From positions 37,479 through 101,478 of the forward strand of contig JAKSIH010000007.1 of the NCBI GenBank assembly GCA_024398935.1: DNA of 64,000 nucleotides, read 5' to 3'. The DNA is from Fibrobacter sp. (GTDB lineage Bacteria > Fibrobacterota > Fibrobacteria > Fibrobacterales > Fibrobacteraceae). This document shows, in pieces, positions 17,851 to 26,672 of the stretch (position 1 is its first letter; each line of letters opens with the position of its first letter). Made by a program: the position numbers and the translations under genes. The notes below the pieces were generated by a model that was given only the letters and a program-made list of their open reading frames with translations, was not told the DNA's origin and made no database searches.

Positions 17851-19515
17851 TTACTTTGCGTTACGGACAATAAAGTTCTTGACGCCGGGAATACGCACCA
17901 GGTAGACGCCCTGCTTCTGGGCAGTAGCCTTGCTTACGCGGTTTCCACGCATATCGAAGTACTGGGCTTTTTCGAGATTCAGCGCAGCGCCTACAGACAG
18001 AGTCCGGCCAACAGCATCCGAGCAGCCTTCGCAAGGAACGGGGTCAATCACCGGGTCTGTTACCACAGGATCCTTTTCCGGATCCACGCCGGTCTGTCCA
18101 GAAACCTTCTTGAACTCCACATAGTCAATGTCGATCCAGGAGTTGGTGATTTCAAGCTTCAGTTCGTGTTCGCCAGCCTTGAGGGTAGCCTTGCCGCCGC
18201 TTACTGTGGTAAATTCGCCAAAGCCCTTACCCTCGTTAACGAGGTCCTCGCCAATCTTCTTATCGTCGATGTAGAGAGCAAAGCTGCCGGTGCCATTGTC
18301 GCCAGCCACCAGAGCGGAAATCTCATAGTCACCATCTTCAGCGACCTTCACGGAATACTTCATCCAGTCGCCCTTCTCGCAGTAACCCACCACCATACCC
18401 ATATTGGGCTGGTAAATATCTACGTCATCCTTACGGAGGATTCCGCCTTCGTTACCCTTGTTGTTATCGTGATAGGCAACTTCGGCACCGCCCTTGTTAT
18501 AGTTTTCAGCCTGGACCTTGCCCGGGATTTCAATGACATCCACGTAGGGACCGTATTCTTCAGGAGGTTCATCGGGAACTACGGAGTTTTCCGGATTCAC
18601 AAGGTCCACTGCCGGAGCGTTAGGGTCGATGGTCTTGTCGATAAGCTTCAGCATTTCAGAAGCGTAACGCTTGCCCAGTTCAATGACACCTTCGCGACCA
18701 AAGTGGTAGGGGTCCTTGCCATTACCCTTCAGGCCCTTGGAGGATGCCAGGCCGAACTTCTTGAAGTTGTTCTTGAGCATGGCGATGCCCGGATTCTTGC
18801 TGGAGCAGCAGGCGCCAGATTCCTGGAGCATTTCGCCTGCAACAAAGGGAACATCATTCTCGTTCAGGCCGAGAGCGTCGATGACGTCCTTGTAGGTCTT
18901 GTAAACGGTTCTGCGCCAGTTGTCGTCAACGCCGTCAGATTCGCCCTGATGGAAAATGAAGCCCTTGATGACGCCCACCTGCTGAGCCTTCTTGGCAAGT
19001 TCCACGATACGTCCCGGAGGATTGTTGTCGTAATCCTTGGGCCAGCCCCAGGACATAATGTCCTTGCCGTCGCCTTTGAAGTAAGATTCGTACTGGTCCT
19101 TGTCGAAGGCGCGGATACTTACGGCACCGATGGCCACCGGAATAATACCCACGGTCACACCCGGAAGGGAATCCACCATGGCGCGGCCAAAGTAGTCCGC
19201 CGGAGAGAGCTGCTCAAAAGCATGGAACATGGGGGGAATTGCCGGATACCACTCGCCCATCTTGATGGACTGATTGGTTTGGCCCTTACGGCTGCTTGCA
19301 TTTGCCGTATGGGAGGCAAGCATCAGGAAATTCTTAGGATTGGTCGCCTGGTCTACAGAGGGAACGATTTCGCCGTTACCCGCCATATTGGACTGACCGT
19401 AAGCGATATAAATATGAAAATTCGGGTTCGGAGCGGCACTTGCACTTGCCGCAAATAAGGAAAGGCCAAATGTCATGGAAGCTACAGCGTAGCCCAACTT
19501 CTTCAACACACCCAT
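17851..19515 (-). CDS. CE6 acetylxylan esterase with CBM6 (copy 1)
   Basis: 554 residues; start follows AAGGAG. Signal peptide ~1-28. CE6/SGNH-like domain ~30-300: nucleophile Ser42 in YGQSNMAG, IFHQGESDG block (~188-195) and a His in PYHFGREG (His271) completing the site. CBM6 ~330-465 (VQAENYNKGG, GDWMKYSVKV, WIDIDYVEFK), then a proline-rich linker and a short C-terminal module (YFDMRGNRVSKA, GVYLVRIPG). Family CE6 enzymes of Fibrobacter succinogenes (Axe6A/Axe6B) are established acetylxylan esterases with this architecture. It would strip acetyl groups from xylan. A second CE6 gene lies directly upstream. Confidence 0.93.
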   Translation of the reverse strand: MGVLKKLGYAVASMTFGLSLFAASASAAPNPNFHIYIAYGQSNMAGNGEIVPSVDQATNPKNFLMLASHTANASSRKGQTNQSIKMGEWYPAIPPMFHAFEQLSPADYFGRAMVDSLPGVTVGIIPVAIGAVSIRAFDKDQYESYFKGDGKDIMSWGWPKDYDNNPPGRIVELAKKAQQVGVIKGFIFHQGESDGVDDNWRRTVYKTYKDVIDALGLNENDVPFVAGEMLQESGACCSSKNPGIAMLKNNFKKFGLASSKGLKGNGKDPYHFGREGVIELGKRYASEMLKLIDKTIDPNAPAVDLVNPENSVVPDEPPEEYGPYVDVIEIPGKVQAENYNKGGAEVAYHDNNKGNEGGILRKDDVDIYQPNMGMVVGYCEKGDWMKYSVKVAEDGDYEISALVAGDNGTGSFALYIDDKKIGEDLVNEGKGFGEFTTVSGGKATLKAGEHELKLEITNSWIDIDYVEFKKVSGQTGVDPEKDPVVTDPVIDPVPCEGCSDAVGRTLSVGAALNLEKAQYFDMRGNRVSKATAQKQGVYLVRIPGVKNFIVRNAK

Positions 19516-19542
19516 TAGATACTCCTTGAGGTTCTACAAACC

Positions 19543-19608
19543 TAAAGATATCCCCTTTTAGGGTGAAAATTGACAGCCCGGGGCGAGAACTCATGGACAA
19601 TATATCAA
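19543..19608 (-). promoter_or_regulatory. Cluster operator and promoter box, CE6 copy 1
   Basis: Operator TGGACAATATATCAA (19594-19608), 43 nt, then minus-strand box TATCTTTA (19543-19550). Confidence 0.88.
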
Positions 19609-19617
19609 CAGCAAAAA

Positions 19618-19641
19618 GGGCAAAAACCGAAGTTTTTGCCC
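19618..19641 (-). terminator. Terminator after CE6 copy 2
   Basis: Perfect 10-bp stem GGGCAAAAAC/GTTTTTGCCC with loop CGAA, followed by TTTTT on the minus strand. Confidence 0.9.
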
Positions 19642-19668
19642 AAATTCCGCAGTTTTACCACAAACCGT

Positions 19669-21291
19669 CTACTTTTCGTTACGCACCACGAATGTTTTTG
19701 CCCCCGGAATGCGAACAAGGAAGGCGCCCTGCTTCTGGGCAGATGCCTTGCTAATGCGATTGCCGGCCATATCGAAATACTGGGCATTATCCATGTTCAA
19801 CGCATCGGATATCCTGAGACTATTTCCAATGGCGTCTGGATTTTCAGAACTACTGGATTCCGGCGTCGGCTCCGTAGAGGAAGATGATTCCACCGGGGCA
19901 TCCACTTTCTTGAATTCCACATAGTCGATGTTCACCCAATCTACTTCAATCTGTATTTTCAGATCGTAGTCACCGGCCTTCAGGGTCACCTTGCCGCCGC
20001 TAATATCTTCGTAGGTATCGTAGTCGGGCCCCTTCTTGGAAACCATGGTCTCGCCAATCTTGTCATCACCCAAGTAGACAGAGATGGCGCCGGTTCCGTT
20101 GTCGCCAGCCAGGCGGCCAATCACTTCGTATTCGCCATCAGCTTCCACATGAACGGAATACTTCAGCCATTCGCCCTTCTGGCAATAACCTACAGCCATG
20201 CCCATACCAGCCTTATAGATATCCACGCCGTCACCGCGGTATTCATCGCCCTGGTTCTTGCTATCCATATCGGAATAGGCAACGCCCTGACCGCCCTTGT
20301 TGTAATCTTCGGCCTGGACCTTGCCAGGAATCTTGAACACCTCGCCATAGGGGCCATATTCTTCGGGCTTTTCGCTACCTGCAGAACCGCCACCATACAG
20401 AGGAACACTTACAGAGGGCGCGCTTGGGTCAACAGTCTTGTCAATCAGTTTCAGCATTTCGGTGGCATAGCGCTTACCCATTTCGACATAACCGTCATGG
20501 TCAAAGTGCAGGCGGTCGCTCTGCATGCCCGTCCCCTGGGATTTGGCAACGCCGAACTTTGCAAAATACTTGGAGAGGCCGTTTACGCGGGTGCTCATGC
20601 CGTGACAGGCGCCATTGTAAACCATCTCACCGGCGACAAAGGGCAATTCCTCCTTAATGCCCAGGTCGTTACGCATGTCGTTATAAGTTTTCTGGACAAT
20701 CTGCTCCCAGTTACCCATGCCGCCATCAGTTTCTCCCTGATGGAAAATGAAGCCCTTGATGACACCCACTTCCTGGGCCTTCTTGGCCAGATTGATGATG
20801 GCCGCGTAGTCATTGCCCTGGGAATCGTAATCCTTCGCCCAGTTGGCAAGCCAGCTTTCGGAAGAATTCACATAGCTCTGCCACTGAGCCTTATCAAACA
20901 GCTTGATGGAGGCGCCACCCACAGCCACGGGAATAATACCGATGGTCACATTGGGCATTTCCTTAGCCATGGTCTTTCCGAAGTAGTCTGCCACAGAAAG
21001 GCCTTCCTGGCAATGGAACATAGGGGGAACCGCCTTGGCCCACTGGCCCTTGGCAAGCTTGATGCTGGTGCCGCCCTTACGGGAACCGCAGTCAATGCCC
21101 GAAAGCATGACGAAATTATCCACCGGATCCTGGTCGCCAGTCTGAATAGGACCTGCGCCAGCCATATTGCTCTGTCCGTAGGCGATATAAATGTGGAAAT
21201 TGGGATTGGGGGCCGCTTCGGCAGTCGTCGCCAGCATGGAAAGCCCAAAAACGCAACAAGCCGCGCCGGCAAACTTGCGGAACAAATTCAT
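19669..21291 (-). CDS. CE6 acetylxylan esterase with CBM6 (copy 2)
   Basis: 540 residues; start follows AGAGGAG. Signal peptide ~1-27. CE6 domain with Ser41 in YGQSNMAG, the IFHQGETDG block and a His in LHFDHDGY. CBM6 ~325-455 (VQAEDYNKGG, GEWLKYSVHV, WVNIDYVEFK), a poly-serine linker (SSSSTEPTPESSSSEN) and the same short C-terminal module as copy 1 (YFDMAGNRISKA, AFLVRIPG). A clear tandem paralogue of the next gene. It is the one enzyme in the block whose upstream region lacks the shared operator, so it may be expressed constitutively or by read-through. Confidence 0.93.
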   Translation of the reverse strand: MNLFRKFAGAACCVFGLSMLATTAEAAPNPNFHIYIAYGQSNMAGAGPIQTGDQDPVDNFVMLSGIDCGSRKGGTSIKLAKGQWAKAVPPMFHCQEGLSVADYFGKTMAKEMPNVTIGIIPVAVGGASIKLFDKAQWQSYVNSSESWLANWAKDYDSQGNDYAAIINLAKKAQEVGVIKGFIFHQGETDGGMGNWEQIVQKTYNDMRNDLGIKEELPFVAGEMVYNGACHGMSTRVNGLSKYFAKFGVAKSQGTGMQSDRLHFDHDGYVEMGKRYATEMLKLIDKTVDPSAPSVSVPLYGGGSAGSEKPEEYGPYGEVFKIPGKVQAEDYNKGGQGVAYSDMDSKNQGDEYRGDGVDIYKAGMGMAVGYCQKGEWLKYSVHVEADGEYEVIGRLAGDNGTGAISVYLGDDKIGETMVSKKGPDYDTYEDISGGKVTLKAGDYDLKIQIEVDWVNIDYVEFKKVDAPVESSSSTEPTPESSSSENPDAIGNSLRISDALNMDNAQYFDMAGNRISKASAQKQGAFLVRIPGAKTFVVRNEK

Positions 21292-21323
21292 ACAACACTC
21301 CTCTTTTTACCCAAACACCGCCT

Positions 21324-21331
21324 TAAATATA
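21324..21331 (-). promoter_or_regulatory. Promoter box of CE6 copy 2, without operator
   Basis: Minus-strand TATATTTA box 33 bp upstream of the start codon. The positions where the cluster operator should lie (21375-21389) show no resemblance to it. Confidence 0.6.
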
Positions 21332-21448
21332 CTTTAATATTAAACTAAAATCACAATTCTTACACACCTATCTTTTAATTGCAAAAACACACTGCAGAAA
21401 AAAAAGAAAAGCCCCAAAAAAATTCAACGCCCTCTAGTGCATAAAAAA

Positions 21449-21476
21449 GGAACACCCCGATTGCTCGGGGCGTCCT
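21449..21476 (-). terminator. Terminator after the GH30 gene
   Basis: Stem GGAACACCCCGA/TCGGGGCGTCC with loop TTGC, followed by TTTTTT on the minus strand. Confidence 0.9.
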
Positions 21477-21533
21477 TTGGTATTTGGTGTTTTGGTTTGG
21501 GACTTTTTACCGCATGGGTAGCGCCTGGAGCAA

Positions 21534-23714
21534 CTACTTTACGGAAACTTTTTTCATCAGACCGTTAGCGGACTTGACAATGTACACACCGGCATCCTTG
21601 ACCAGGTTTGCAGTAGCCTTCTTCAAATCCTGGGGCATTGCCAGAACCTTACCCAGGAACTGACCGTTCAAGCTAAATACTTCGTAATCCTGAGCCTGGG
21701 CCATTTCGAAGTGAACATCGCGAATTGCATCGGGATCCTTGTCAGTTGCAACGGGATCCTTGTCAGTATTGGGATTTTCCGGATCAGTTACTGCAGGATC
21801 TTCAGGATCCACAACCGGTTCCGGGTCGGTAGCATTCTTACCCTCGACAAAGGTGAAGTAATCCACATCCATCCAGTCGCCTGTGACCAGGAACTTCATC
21901 ACATGCTTACCAGCGGTGAGGGAGACATTCACCTGGACCTTGCCGAATTCCTCGAAGTCGCCTTCAGTTGCGGTTACAGTCTTCGGAACTACGATAGTAT
22001 CGGAGAAAGCCTTATTGTCCATGAACATCTGGAAGCTTGCGGTACCGTTGCTGGAAGCCACATAGGCAAACATGGTGTAGTCGCCCGCCTTCTTTACATC
22101 CACGGTGTATTCCAGCCATTCGCCAGCCTGGTTGTAACCGATAACCTTGCCGAACTTCTTTTCGTAGATGTCAACGCCAGTATCCTTACGGTAGTCGCTG
22201 TTGCCGTGATTTTCGGGATCGTTGTCATTGTAGGCAATATTGCTGTTGCCGTTTTCGTCCTTGCCGGAGCCGGAAACATCAAAGTCTTCCGCTTCAATCT
22301 TACCCGGAATTGCCCAGGCCTTGCCGCCGAAAGGTTCCTGAGGAACAACAACCTGGGGGCCAACGCCAACCAAGGTCACGATACAGTCCTTATTGGTAGC
22401 GCCGGATTCCATCTTGATGGTCACGGAACCATTCTTTGCTTCCACCTCGCCTTCGTACTTGGCGTTTTTAGCCTCGGAAGTAGTGTACACATGGAAGGAC
22501 TGGATGGTAGAATTGGGAACATTCACCGTAACGGTCTTGCCATTCTTGTAGTCGCGGTTTACGAGAACCACCGTAGTGGTATCGCCATCGGCACTCTTAT
22601 AGGCAGATGCGTAAACATGAGTTTCGGGATTTGCTGTAGCGCCAACGCGGATTGCACCGGGGCGAACAAAGCGGGCAAACTGAGAAAGAATGTAGCCGCG
22701 CTTGGAAATCTTACCGATTTCGCCGGAAGGAATCTGCAACTTGTTGCCGAAATCCTTTTCCATAATCAGGCCGTAGCAACGACGGATGTACCACCAGGTG
22801 TACTGGCTGAAGTTACCCACAACCATGGCACGGTGAATTTCGTAACCCACGTCCATTGCACGGACAGTGTCCACCTTGTAGGCATTAGCCTGGTCACCGG
22901 TACCCATCACGGTACGCCAGTAGTTACCGCTGCCCTGGCTTTCGGTGTAGTGTTCGGTCATCCAGCGCTCCACCTTCTTCTGGTCAGCCAGAGAGTAGGC
23001 AAACCAGGAGTCAGCAGTCTTTGCATCGCTAGCATAAAAATGAGCGCCAAGAATATCCCAGTTCTTAAGGGCGTTGGCATCGTTCAAGACATTGTCGTAA
23101 AGCTTCTTCTGGTAGGCAAAGGATTCGGTGGAAATCACCTTGGTTCCATGCTTACGCATCTGACCGGCATAGTTCTTGGTGAAGTTGTAAATTTCATCTA
23201 CAGACCAGCAAGCCCATTCAGAGCACCAGTCCGGTTCGTTACTGATGGAAAGGCCATACAGGGGAACGCCCTGGCCCTTCATGTATTCAGCAAAGCTGTT
23301 CAGGTGATCCACATAATTCTGGTAGTTGCTTGCGGCAATATGCTGGTTACCACCTGCGTACTGGGAAGTCCAGGGGGTCGCGTAAAGGATAAAATCATCA
23401 CCAGCGTATTTCTTGGCCCACTTGGCAGCCTGGACTTCCTTACCGAAGTCATTCTTGTTGCCATTTACCGGAATACGGAGGGTGTTAAGGCCCAAGGTTC
23501 CGTCGCCCGTGCCGAAAGCGATCTTTGCATCGGCTTCAGAGAGGCCTGCACCGCCCTGCCATGTATTGTGGACCATGCCACCGAAACCGCGAATCACCTG
23601 ATGTTCTTCGCTCAGGTTGACATTAACTGTAGAAGCGTTTGCAAGGCCAAACAGACCTGCGACAAGGCTTGCGCCCAATGCGATGCGGCTAAAGCCGTTC
23701 TTTAAATTCTTCAT
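21534..23714 (-). CDS. GH30 xylanase with CBM6
   Basis: 726 residues from the ATG at 23714; another ATG lies 9 bp upstream inside the GGGATG ribosome site. Signal peptide ~1-28. GH30 barrel plus side beta-domain ~30-455: VIRGFGGMVHNTWQ, acid/base Glu160 in LSISNEPDW, nucleophile Glu254 in WMTEHYTE, and a beta-domain ending CIVTLVGVG. CBM6 ~480-620 (IEAEDFDVSG, GEWLEYTVDV, WMDVDYFTFV), an acidic repeat linker (DPEDPAVTDPENP) and the shared C-terminal module (YEVFSLNGQFLGKV, GVYIVKS). Most similar to the endo-xylanase branch (subfamily 8-like) acting on glucuronoxylan or arabinoxylan. The central backbone-cutting enzyme of the cluster. Confidence 0.9.
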   Translation of the reverse strand: MKNLKNGFSRIALGASLVAGLFGLANASTVNVNLSEEHQVIRGFGGMVHNTWQGGAGLSEADAKIAFGTGDGTLGLNTLRIPVNGNKNDFGKEVQAAKWAKKYAGDDFILYATPWTSQYAGGNQHIAASNYQNYVDHLNSFAEYMKGQGVPLYGLSISNEPDWCSEWACWSVDEIYNFTKNYAGQMRKHGTKVISTESFAYQKKLYDNVLNDANALKNWDILGAHFYASDAKTADSWFAYSLADQKKVERWMTEHYTESQGSGNYWRTVMGTGDQANAYKVDTVRAMDVGYEIHRAMVVGNFSQYTWWYIRRCYGLIMEKDFGNKLQIPSGEIGKISKRGYILSQFARFVRPGAIRVGATANPETHVYASAYKSADGDTTTVVLVNRDYKNGKTVTVNVPNSTIQSFHVYTTSEAKNAKYEGEVEAKNGSVTIKMESGATNKDCIVTLVGVGPQVVVPQEPFGGKAWAIPGKIEAEDFDVSGSGKDENGNSNIAYNDNDPENHGNSDYRKDTGVDIYEKKFGKVIGYNQAGEWLEYTVDVKKAGDYTMFAYVASSNGTASFQMFMDNKAFSDTIVVPKTVTATEGDFEEFGKVQVNVSLTAGKHVMKFLVTGDWMDVDYFTFVEGKNATDPEPVVDPEDPAVTDPENPNTDKDPVATDKDPDAIRDVHFEMAQAQDYEVFSLNGQFLGKVLAMPQDLKKATANLVKDAGVYIVKSANGLMKKVSVK

Positions 23715-23753
23715 AATGCACATCCCATTTTACGGTAAACCAACCCGTTAATC

Positions 23754-23819
23754 TAAAGATATCTTCCTATACTCCAATCAGAAATACTCCAAAAGCAAAT
23801 CCCGTGGATAATTTATCAA
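23754..23819 (-). promoter_or_regulatory. Cluster operator and promoter box, GH30 gene
   Basis: Operator TGGATAATTTATCAA (23805-23819), 43 nt, then minus-strand box TATCTTTA (23754-23761). An 11-nt C run (23822-23832) separates it from the small-RNA terminator. Confidence 0.88.
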
Positions 23820-23832
23820 CGCCCCCCCCCCC

Positions 23833-23916
23833 AAAAAAAAGAGAACCTCCCGGGTTCCCGGGAGGCTTCTGTTTGGATGTGTTTATGGAGATCGTTGGGC
23901 AATGTTTCAGCCCTAC
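23833..23916 (-). ncRNA. Predicted ~85-nt small RNA under the cluster operator
   Basis: No gene lies here, yet the region has a full transcription unit. It starts with operator TGGACAATCTGTCCA (23973-23987), then the standard 43 nt, then a perfect TACATTTG box (minus strand, 23922-23929). It ends in a strong terminator (CCTCCCGGG/CCCGGGAGG, 23846-23865, followed by eight T). The GH43 gene to the right already has its own terminator at 24036-24059, so this second one implies a separate transcript. The only ATG near the start is followed at once by TAG, so it is probably non-coding. An unpaired GATCTCCAT stretch could pair with GGAG ribosome sites; that is inference. Confidence 0.6.
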
Positions 23917-23921
23917 ATTTA

Positions 23922-23987
23922 CAAATGTACCCCTTTTTTCAGCGGTTAATACAAGCAATTTCATCATTTTTATGGACAATCTGTCCA
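23922..23987 (-). promoter_or_regulatory. Cluster operator and promoter box with no downstream gene
   Basis: Perfect palindromic operator TGGACAATCTGTCCA (23973-23987), 43 nt, then box TACATTTG (23922-23929), the best match to the TAnnTTTG consensus in the set. Confidence 0.85.
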
Positions 23988-24035
23988 TGGGCCCATCGCA
24001 AAAATCCCCCGCAAACAAACCAAAAAAAACAGAAA

Positions 24036-24059
24036 CATCCCAGGAAAAATCCCAGGATG
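24036..24059 (-). terminator. Terminator after GH43 (24092-26419)
   Basis: A hairpin CATCCTGGGA/TCCTGGGATG with two G-T pairs, followed on the minus strand by TTTCTGTTTTTTTT. Confidence 0.78.
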
Positions 24060-24091
24060 CTTCCGATGTCTTATGCTTGGAATTTCAAGAA

Positions 24092-26419
24092 CTAGCGAAT
24101 GGAACGAACCTTGGAAACCATGCCCGTCGCGCGGTTACGGATCAGGCAAACGCCCTGGCCCTTTGCAGCGGAGGTCTTCTGCCACAAGGCAGATGCTTCA
24201 GCCATGTTCCTTGCCTTGACGCTTTCGAGCTTGTTACCCTTCAGGTCGAAAACATCGAACTGCATCATGGCAGGAGCGTGCAGCACAACCTTCTGGCCGG
24301 CAATAGCGTCGGGAAGGGAATCGCTAGGTGTGGGATCCTTCGGGTCAACCACGGGATTTTCAGGATCTTCAGAACCTTCAGGGTCCTTCACGATGGGATC
24401 CGGGTCCTTTTCGCCCTTGTTCACGAAGTTGATGTAGTCGATGTCCATCCAGTCGCCTGTGACGGTAAAGCGAAGGACATGTTCGCCCTTGGTAAGCTTC
24501 ACGTCGGCACTTACCTTGTTGTAGTCATCGTAATTCTCTTCGCCAGCGGATGCTGCGGGAACCGCGATTTCCTCGGTAATGTCCTTGCCGTCCATAGAGA
24601 GCTGGAAACTGGAAGTGTTATTTGCGGAAGCAACAGCGGCAAACAGGGTGTAGTCACCGTCAGCGGCAACATTCACAGTGTATTCCAGCCATTCGCCCTT
24701 CTGGTTGTAACCTACGACAACGCGGTTGTTGGACTTCTTGTACAGATCCACGCCGGTATCCTTGCGGTAATCGCTGTCACCGTGGTTTTCTGCATCGTTA
24801 TCGCTATAGGAAGCGTATTCATCGCCGCGGCCAGTGCCCGGAATGTCGAAGTCTTCCATCTGGATGGTGCCAGGAATTGCCCACGGCTTGTTTCCTTCAT
24901 TGAAGGCCTTCTGCGGTTCCGGAGGAGTCTTGCCGCTACCTTCGAAGCCCCAGCCCTTGATAGCCATGGTGGAGTCCTGAGAACCCTTGAACACCAGGAA
25001 CAGCTGCTCCACAATGCCGGAGAGGCCATCTACATCGCAGGAAGTTTCTGCGAAGGTGTTCTTGGAACCGGTCTTCTTGAGGGTACAGGAGCCAGCCAAG
25101 GTACCCGTTGCAGAGCCCTTGCGGATTTCAATCTTGTTGTTGTCGGCAGTGCTTGCCGCTTCTACGGTGAAGCCCGTTGCACCCTTGCCGAAATCTACAC
25201 CGGAAACACGAATCCAGGATTCGCTACGGCTAGCCAGCGGCAGCAGGAGGCTACCGGAAACCTTGCCCGGAGCATAGAGAGAACGGCTACGGACACCCTT
25301 CTGCTTGGAGCTGGTGAGAGCCGGATACCAATCGTAGGGGTCGAAATTTTCAATCTGCTTCGGGCCATCGTTAGTGCAGACCACCTGCTTGATGGTACCG
25401 TCGGCGTTGTAGAACATTTCGTCTACGGAAACGCTACGATGATATCCCGGATCCGGATTGGGTTTACCGTCATCGGCAGGAATGATTTCCAAACCATCGT
25501 GGCCCTTGGCAATACGACGGTCATGATAAACTACATAGGAATGGCCCTTGAATTCGGCAATACCGTGATGGTTGTTGTTGCCGTTGATGCTCTTGCCATT
25601 CATGCTGGGGTCACCAAGGATAGTTCCCTTCCAGGTAAAGGGGCCCATGGGGCTAGAGCCCATACCATAGTCGATGGTAGGTGCGCCCTGCTGCCAGCCA
25701 GTACTGTAGGAGAAGTAGTAAGTGCCCTTGTGCTTATGGATGTAGGAAGCTTCCAGCATCTTACGAGTAGAAAGGCCATTCACCTTCACATGAGCGCCAG
25801 TCCCCACCGGAGCAGTCTTTGCATCGTTCAGCTTCACAACGTCGAAGTTGTCGGTATTGGGACGGCTAGTGCTTTCGCCGCCACCCCAGGTAACATAGGT
25901 GGTACCGTCGTCATCGATAAAAATACCCGGGTCAAAGCACCAGGCTACACCATCGCAGCCAATAAGGCCGTTTCGACCGCCCACAAGCTTATCGCTGCCA
26001 TTGCCTACCGCATTGGACCAGGGGCCGGCCATGCTGTCGGCCTTGATGTAACCGATACCGCCGCCACCGCCATCGGGGAACACGATATAAAGCTTACCCG
26101 TCTTGGGGTCAGCCGCAATGCCTGCAGCCCAAATATCGTTGATACCGCTTACCTGACGAGCGTCATAGATAATACCGAAGTCCGTCCAGTTCTGCATATC
26201 CTTAGAACGGAAACCGTAAAGAGCCTTGATATTGTAGCCAGTTGCGTTATATGCAGCCGGATCGTCAGAGTCCGTGATGATATAGAAGTATTCATCATCG
26301 GCAGCAGCACCCGGGTCAGCCAGGTAATGATAGGTGGAAATCGGATTGTAGGCCAAGGCGCTTGCACCCAATCCAAAGGCAGCCGTAAGAGTCAGAGCTC
26401 TCCTAAAAACCTTTTTCAT
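24092..26419 (-). CDS. GH43 arabinofuranosidase/xylanase with two CBM6 (copy A)
   Basis: 775 residues; start follows GGAGTG. Signal peptide 1-23. GH43 propeller ~25-370 with Asp35 in YHYLADPGA, Asp163 in WCFDPGIFIDDDG and Glu223 in KMLEASYIHKH. A first, divergent CBM6 lies at ~385-515 (SGSLLLPLASRSESWIRV, VEQLFLVFKG), the second at ~535-670 (IQMEDFDIPG, DLYKKSNNRV, GEWLEYTVNV, WMDIDYINFV). An acidic linker and the shared C-terminal module follow (FDVFDLKGNKLESV, GVCLIRN). The arrangement GH43-CBM6-CBM6 is typical of arabinoxylan arabinofuranohydrolases. Secreted. A close paralogue lies immediately upstream, so the pair arose by tandem duplication. Confidence 0.9.
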   Translation of the reverse strand: MKKVFRRALTLTAAFGLGASALAYNPISTYHYLADPGAAADDEYFYIITDSDDPAAYNATGYNIKALYGFRSKDMQNWTDFGIIYDARQVSGINDIWAAGIAADPKTGKLYIVFPDGGGGGIGYIKADSMAGPWSNAVGNGSDKLVGGRNGLIGCDGVAWCFDPGIFIDDDGTTYVTWGGGESTSRPNTDNFDVVKLNDAKTAPVGTGAHVKVNGLSTRKMLEASYIHKHKGTYYFSYSTGWQQGAPTIDYGMGSSPMGPFTWKGTILGDPSMNGKSINGNNNHHGIAEFKGHSYVVYHDRRIAKGHDGLEIIPADDGKPNPDPGYHRSVSVDEMFYNADGTIKQVVCTNDGPKQIENFDPYDWYPALTSSKQKGVRSRSLYAPGKVSGSLLLPLASRSESWIRVSGVDFGKGATGFTVEAASTADNNKIEIRKGSATGTLAGSCTLKKTGSKNTFAETSCDVDGLSGIVEQLFLVFKGSQDSTMAIKGWGFEGSGKTPPEPQKAFNEGNKPWAIPGTIQMEDFDIPGTGRGDEYASYSDNDAENHGDSDYRKDTGVDLYKKSNNRVVVGYNQKGEWLEYTVNVAADGDYTLFAAVASANNTSSFQLSMDGKDITEEIAVPAASAGEENYDDYNKVSADVKLTKGEHVLRFTVTGDWMDIDYINFVNKGEKDPDPIVKDPEGSEDPENPVVDPKDPTPSDSLPDAIAGQKVVLHAPAMMQFDVFDLKGNKLESVKARNMAEASALWQKTSAAKGQGVCLIRNRATGMVSKVRSIR

Positions 26420-26465
26420 ACATCACTCCATACATAAATTCCGCACCGTGCGGAACTAACCATTC

Positions 26466-26531
26466 TAAATGTATGTCCATTCCAACCTAAAATATTACGC
26501 GTAAAAGCAATCCTTATGGACAATTTGACAA
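26466..26531 (-). promoter_or_regulatory. Cluster operator and promoter box, GH43 copy A
   Basis: Operator TGGACAATTTGACAA (26517-26531, one base off in the right half-site), 43 nt, then box TACATTTA (26466-26473). Confidence 0.86.
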
Positions 26532-26590
26532 CGCCCCGTATCCAAATACCGCTCTTTTTTATAAAAATCGCAGGATTCCAGGTCAAAAAA

Positions 26591-26625
26591 AGGAAAACCT
26601 CCTGGATTTTACCAGAAGGTTTCCT
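26591..26625 (-). terminator. Terminator after GH43 copy B
   Basis: Stem AGGAAAACCTCCTGG/CCAGAAGGTTTCCT with a 6-nt loop and TTTTTTT on the minus strand. Confidence 0.9.
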
Positions 26626-26672
26626 CGTTCTCGGGGCTTGCGCCCCCAAATTTCAGGTTTCAGTTCAGCCGA

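Noticed and set aside
21375..21389. An operator for CE6 copy 2
   Set aside because: The bases at the predicted position show no match to the consensus, and no shifted match was found in the gap.
23767..24018. 83-codon minus-strand frame
   Set aside because: It runs through the C homopolymer, the small-RNA terminator and both operators, with no ribosome site.
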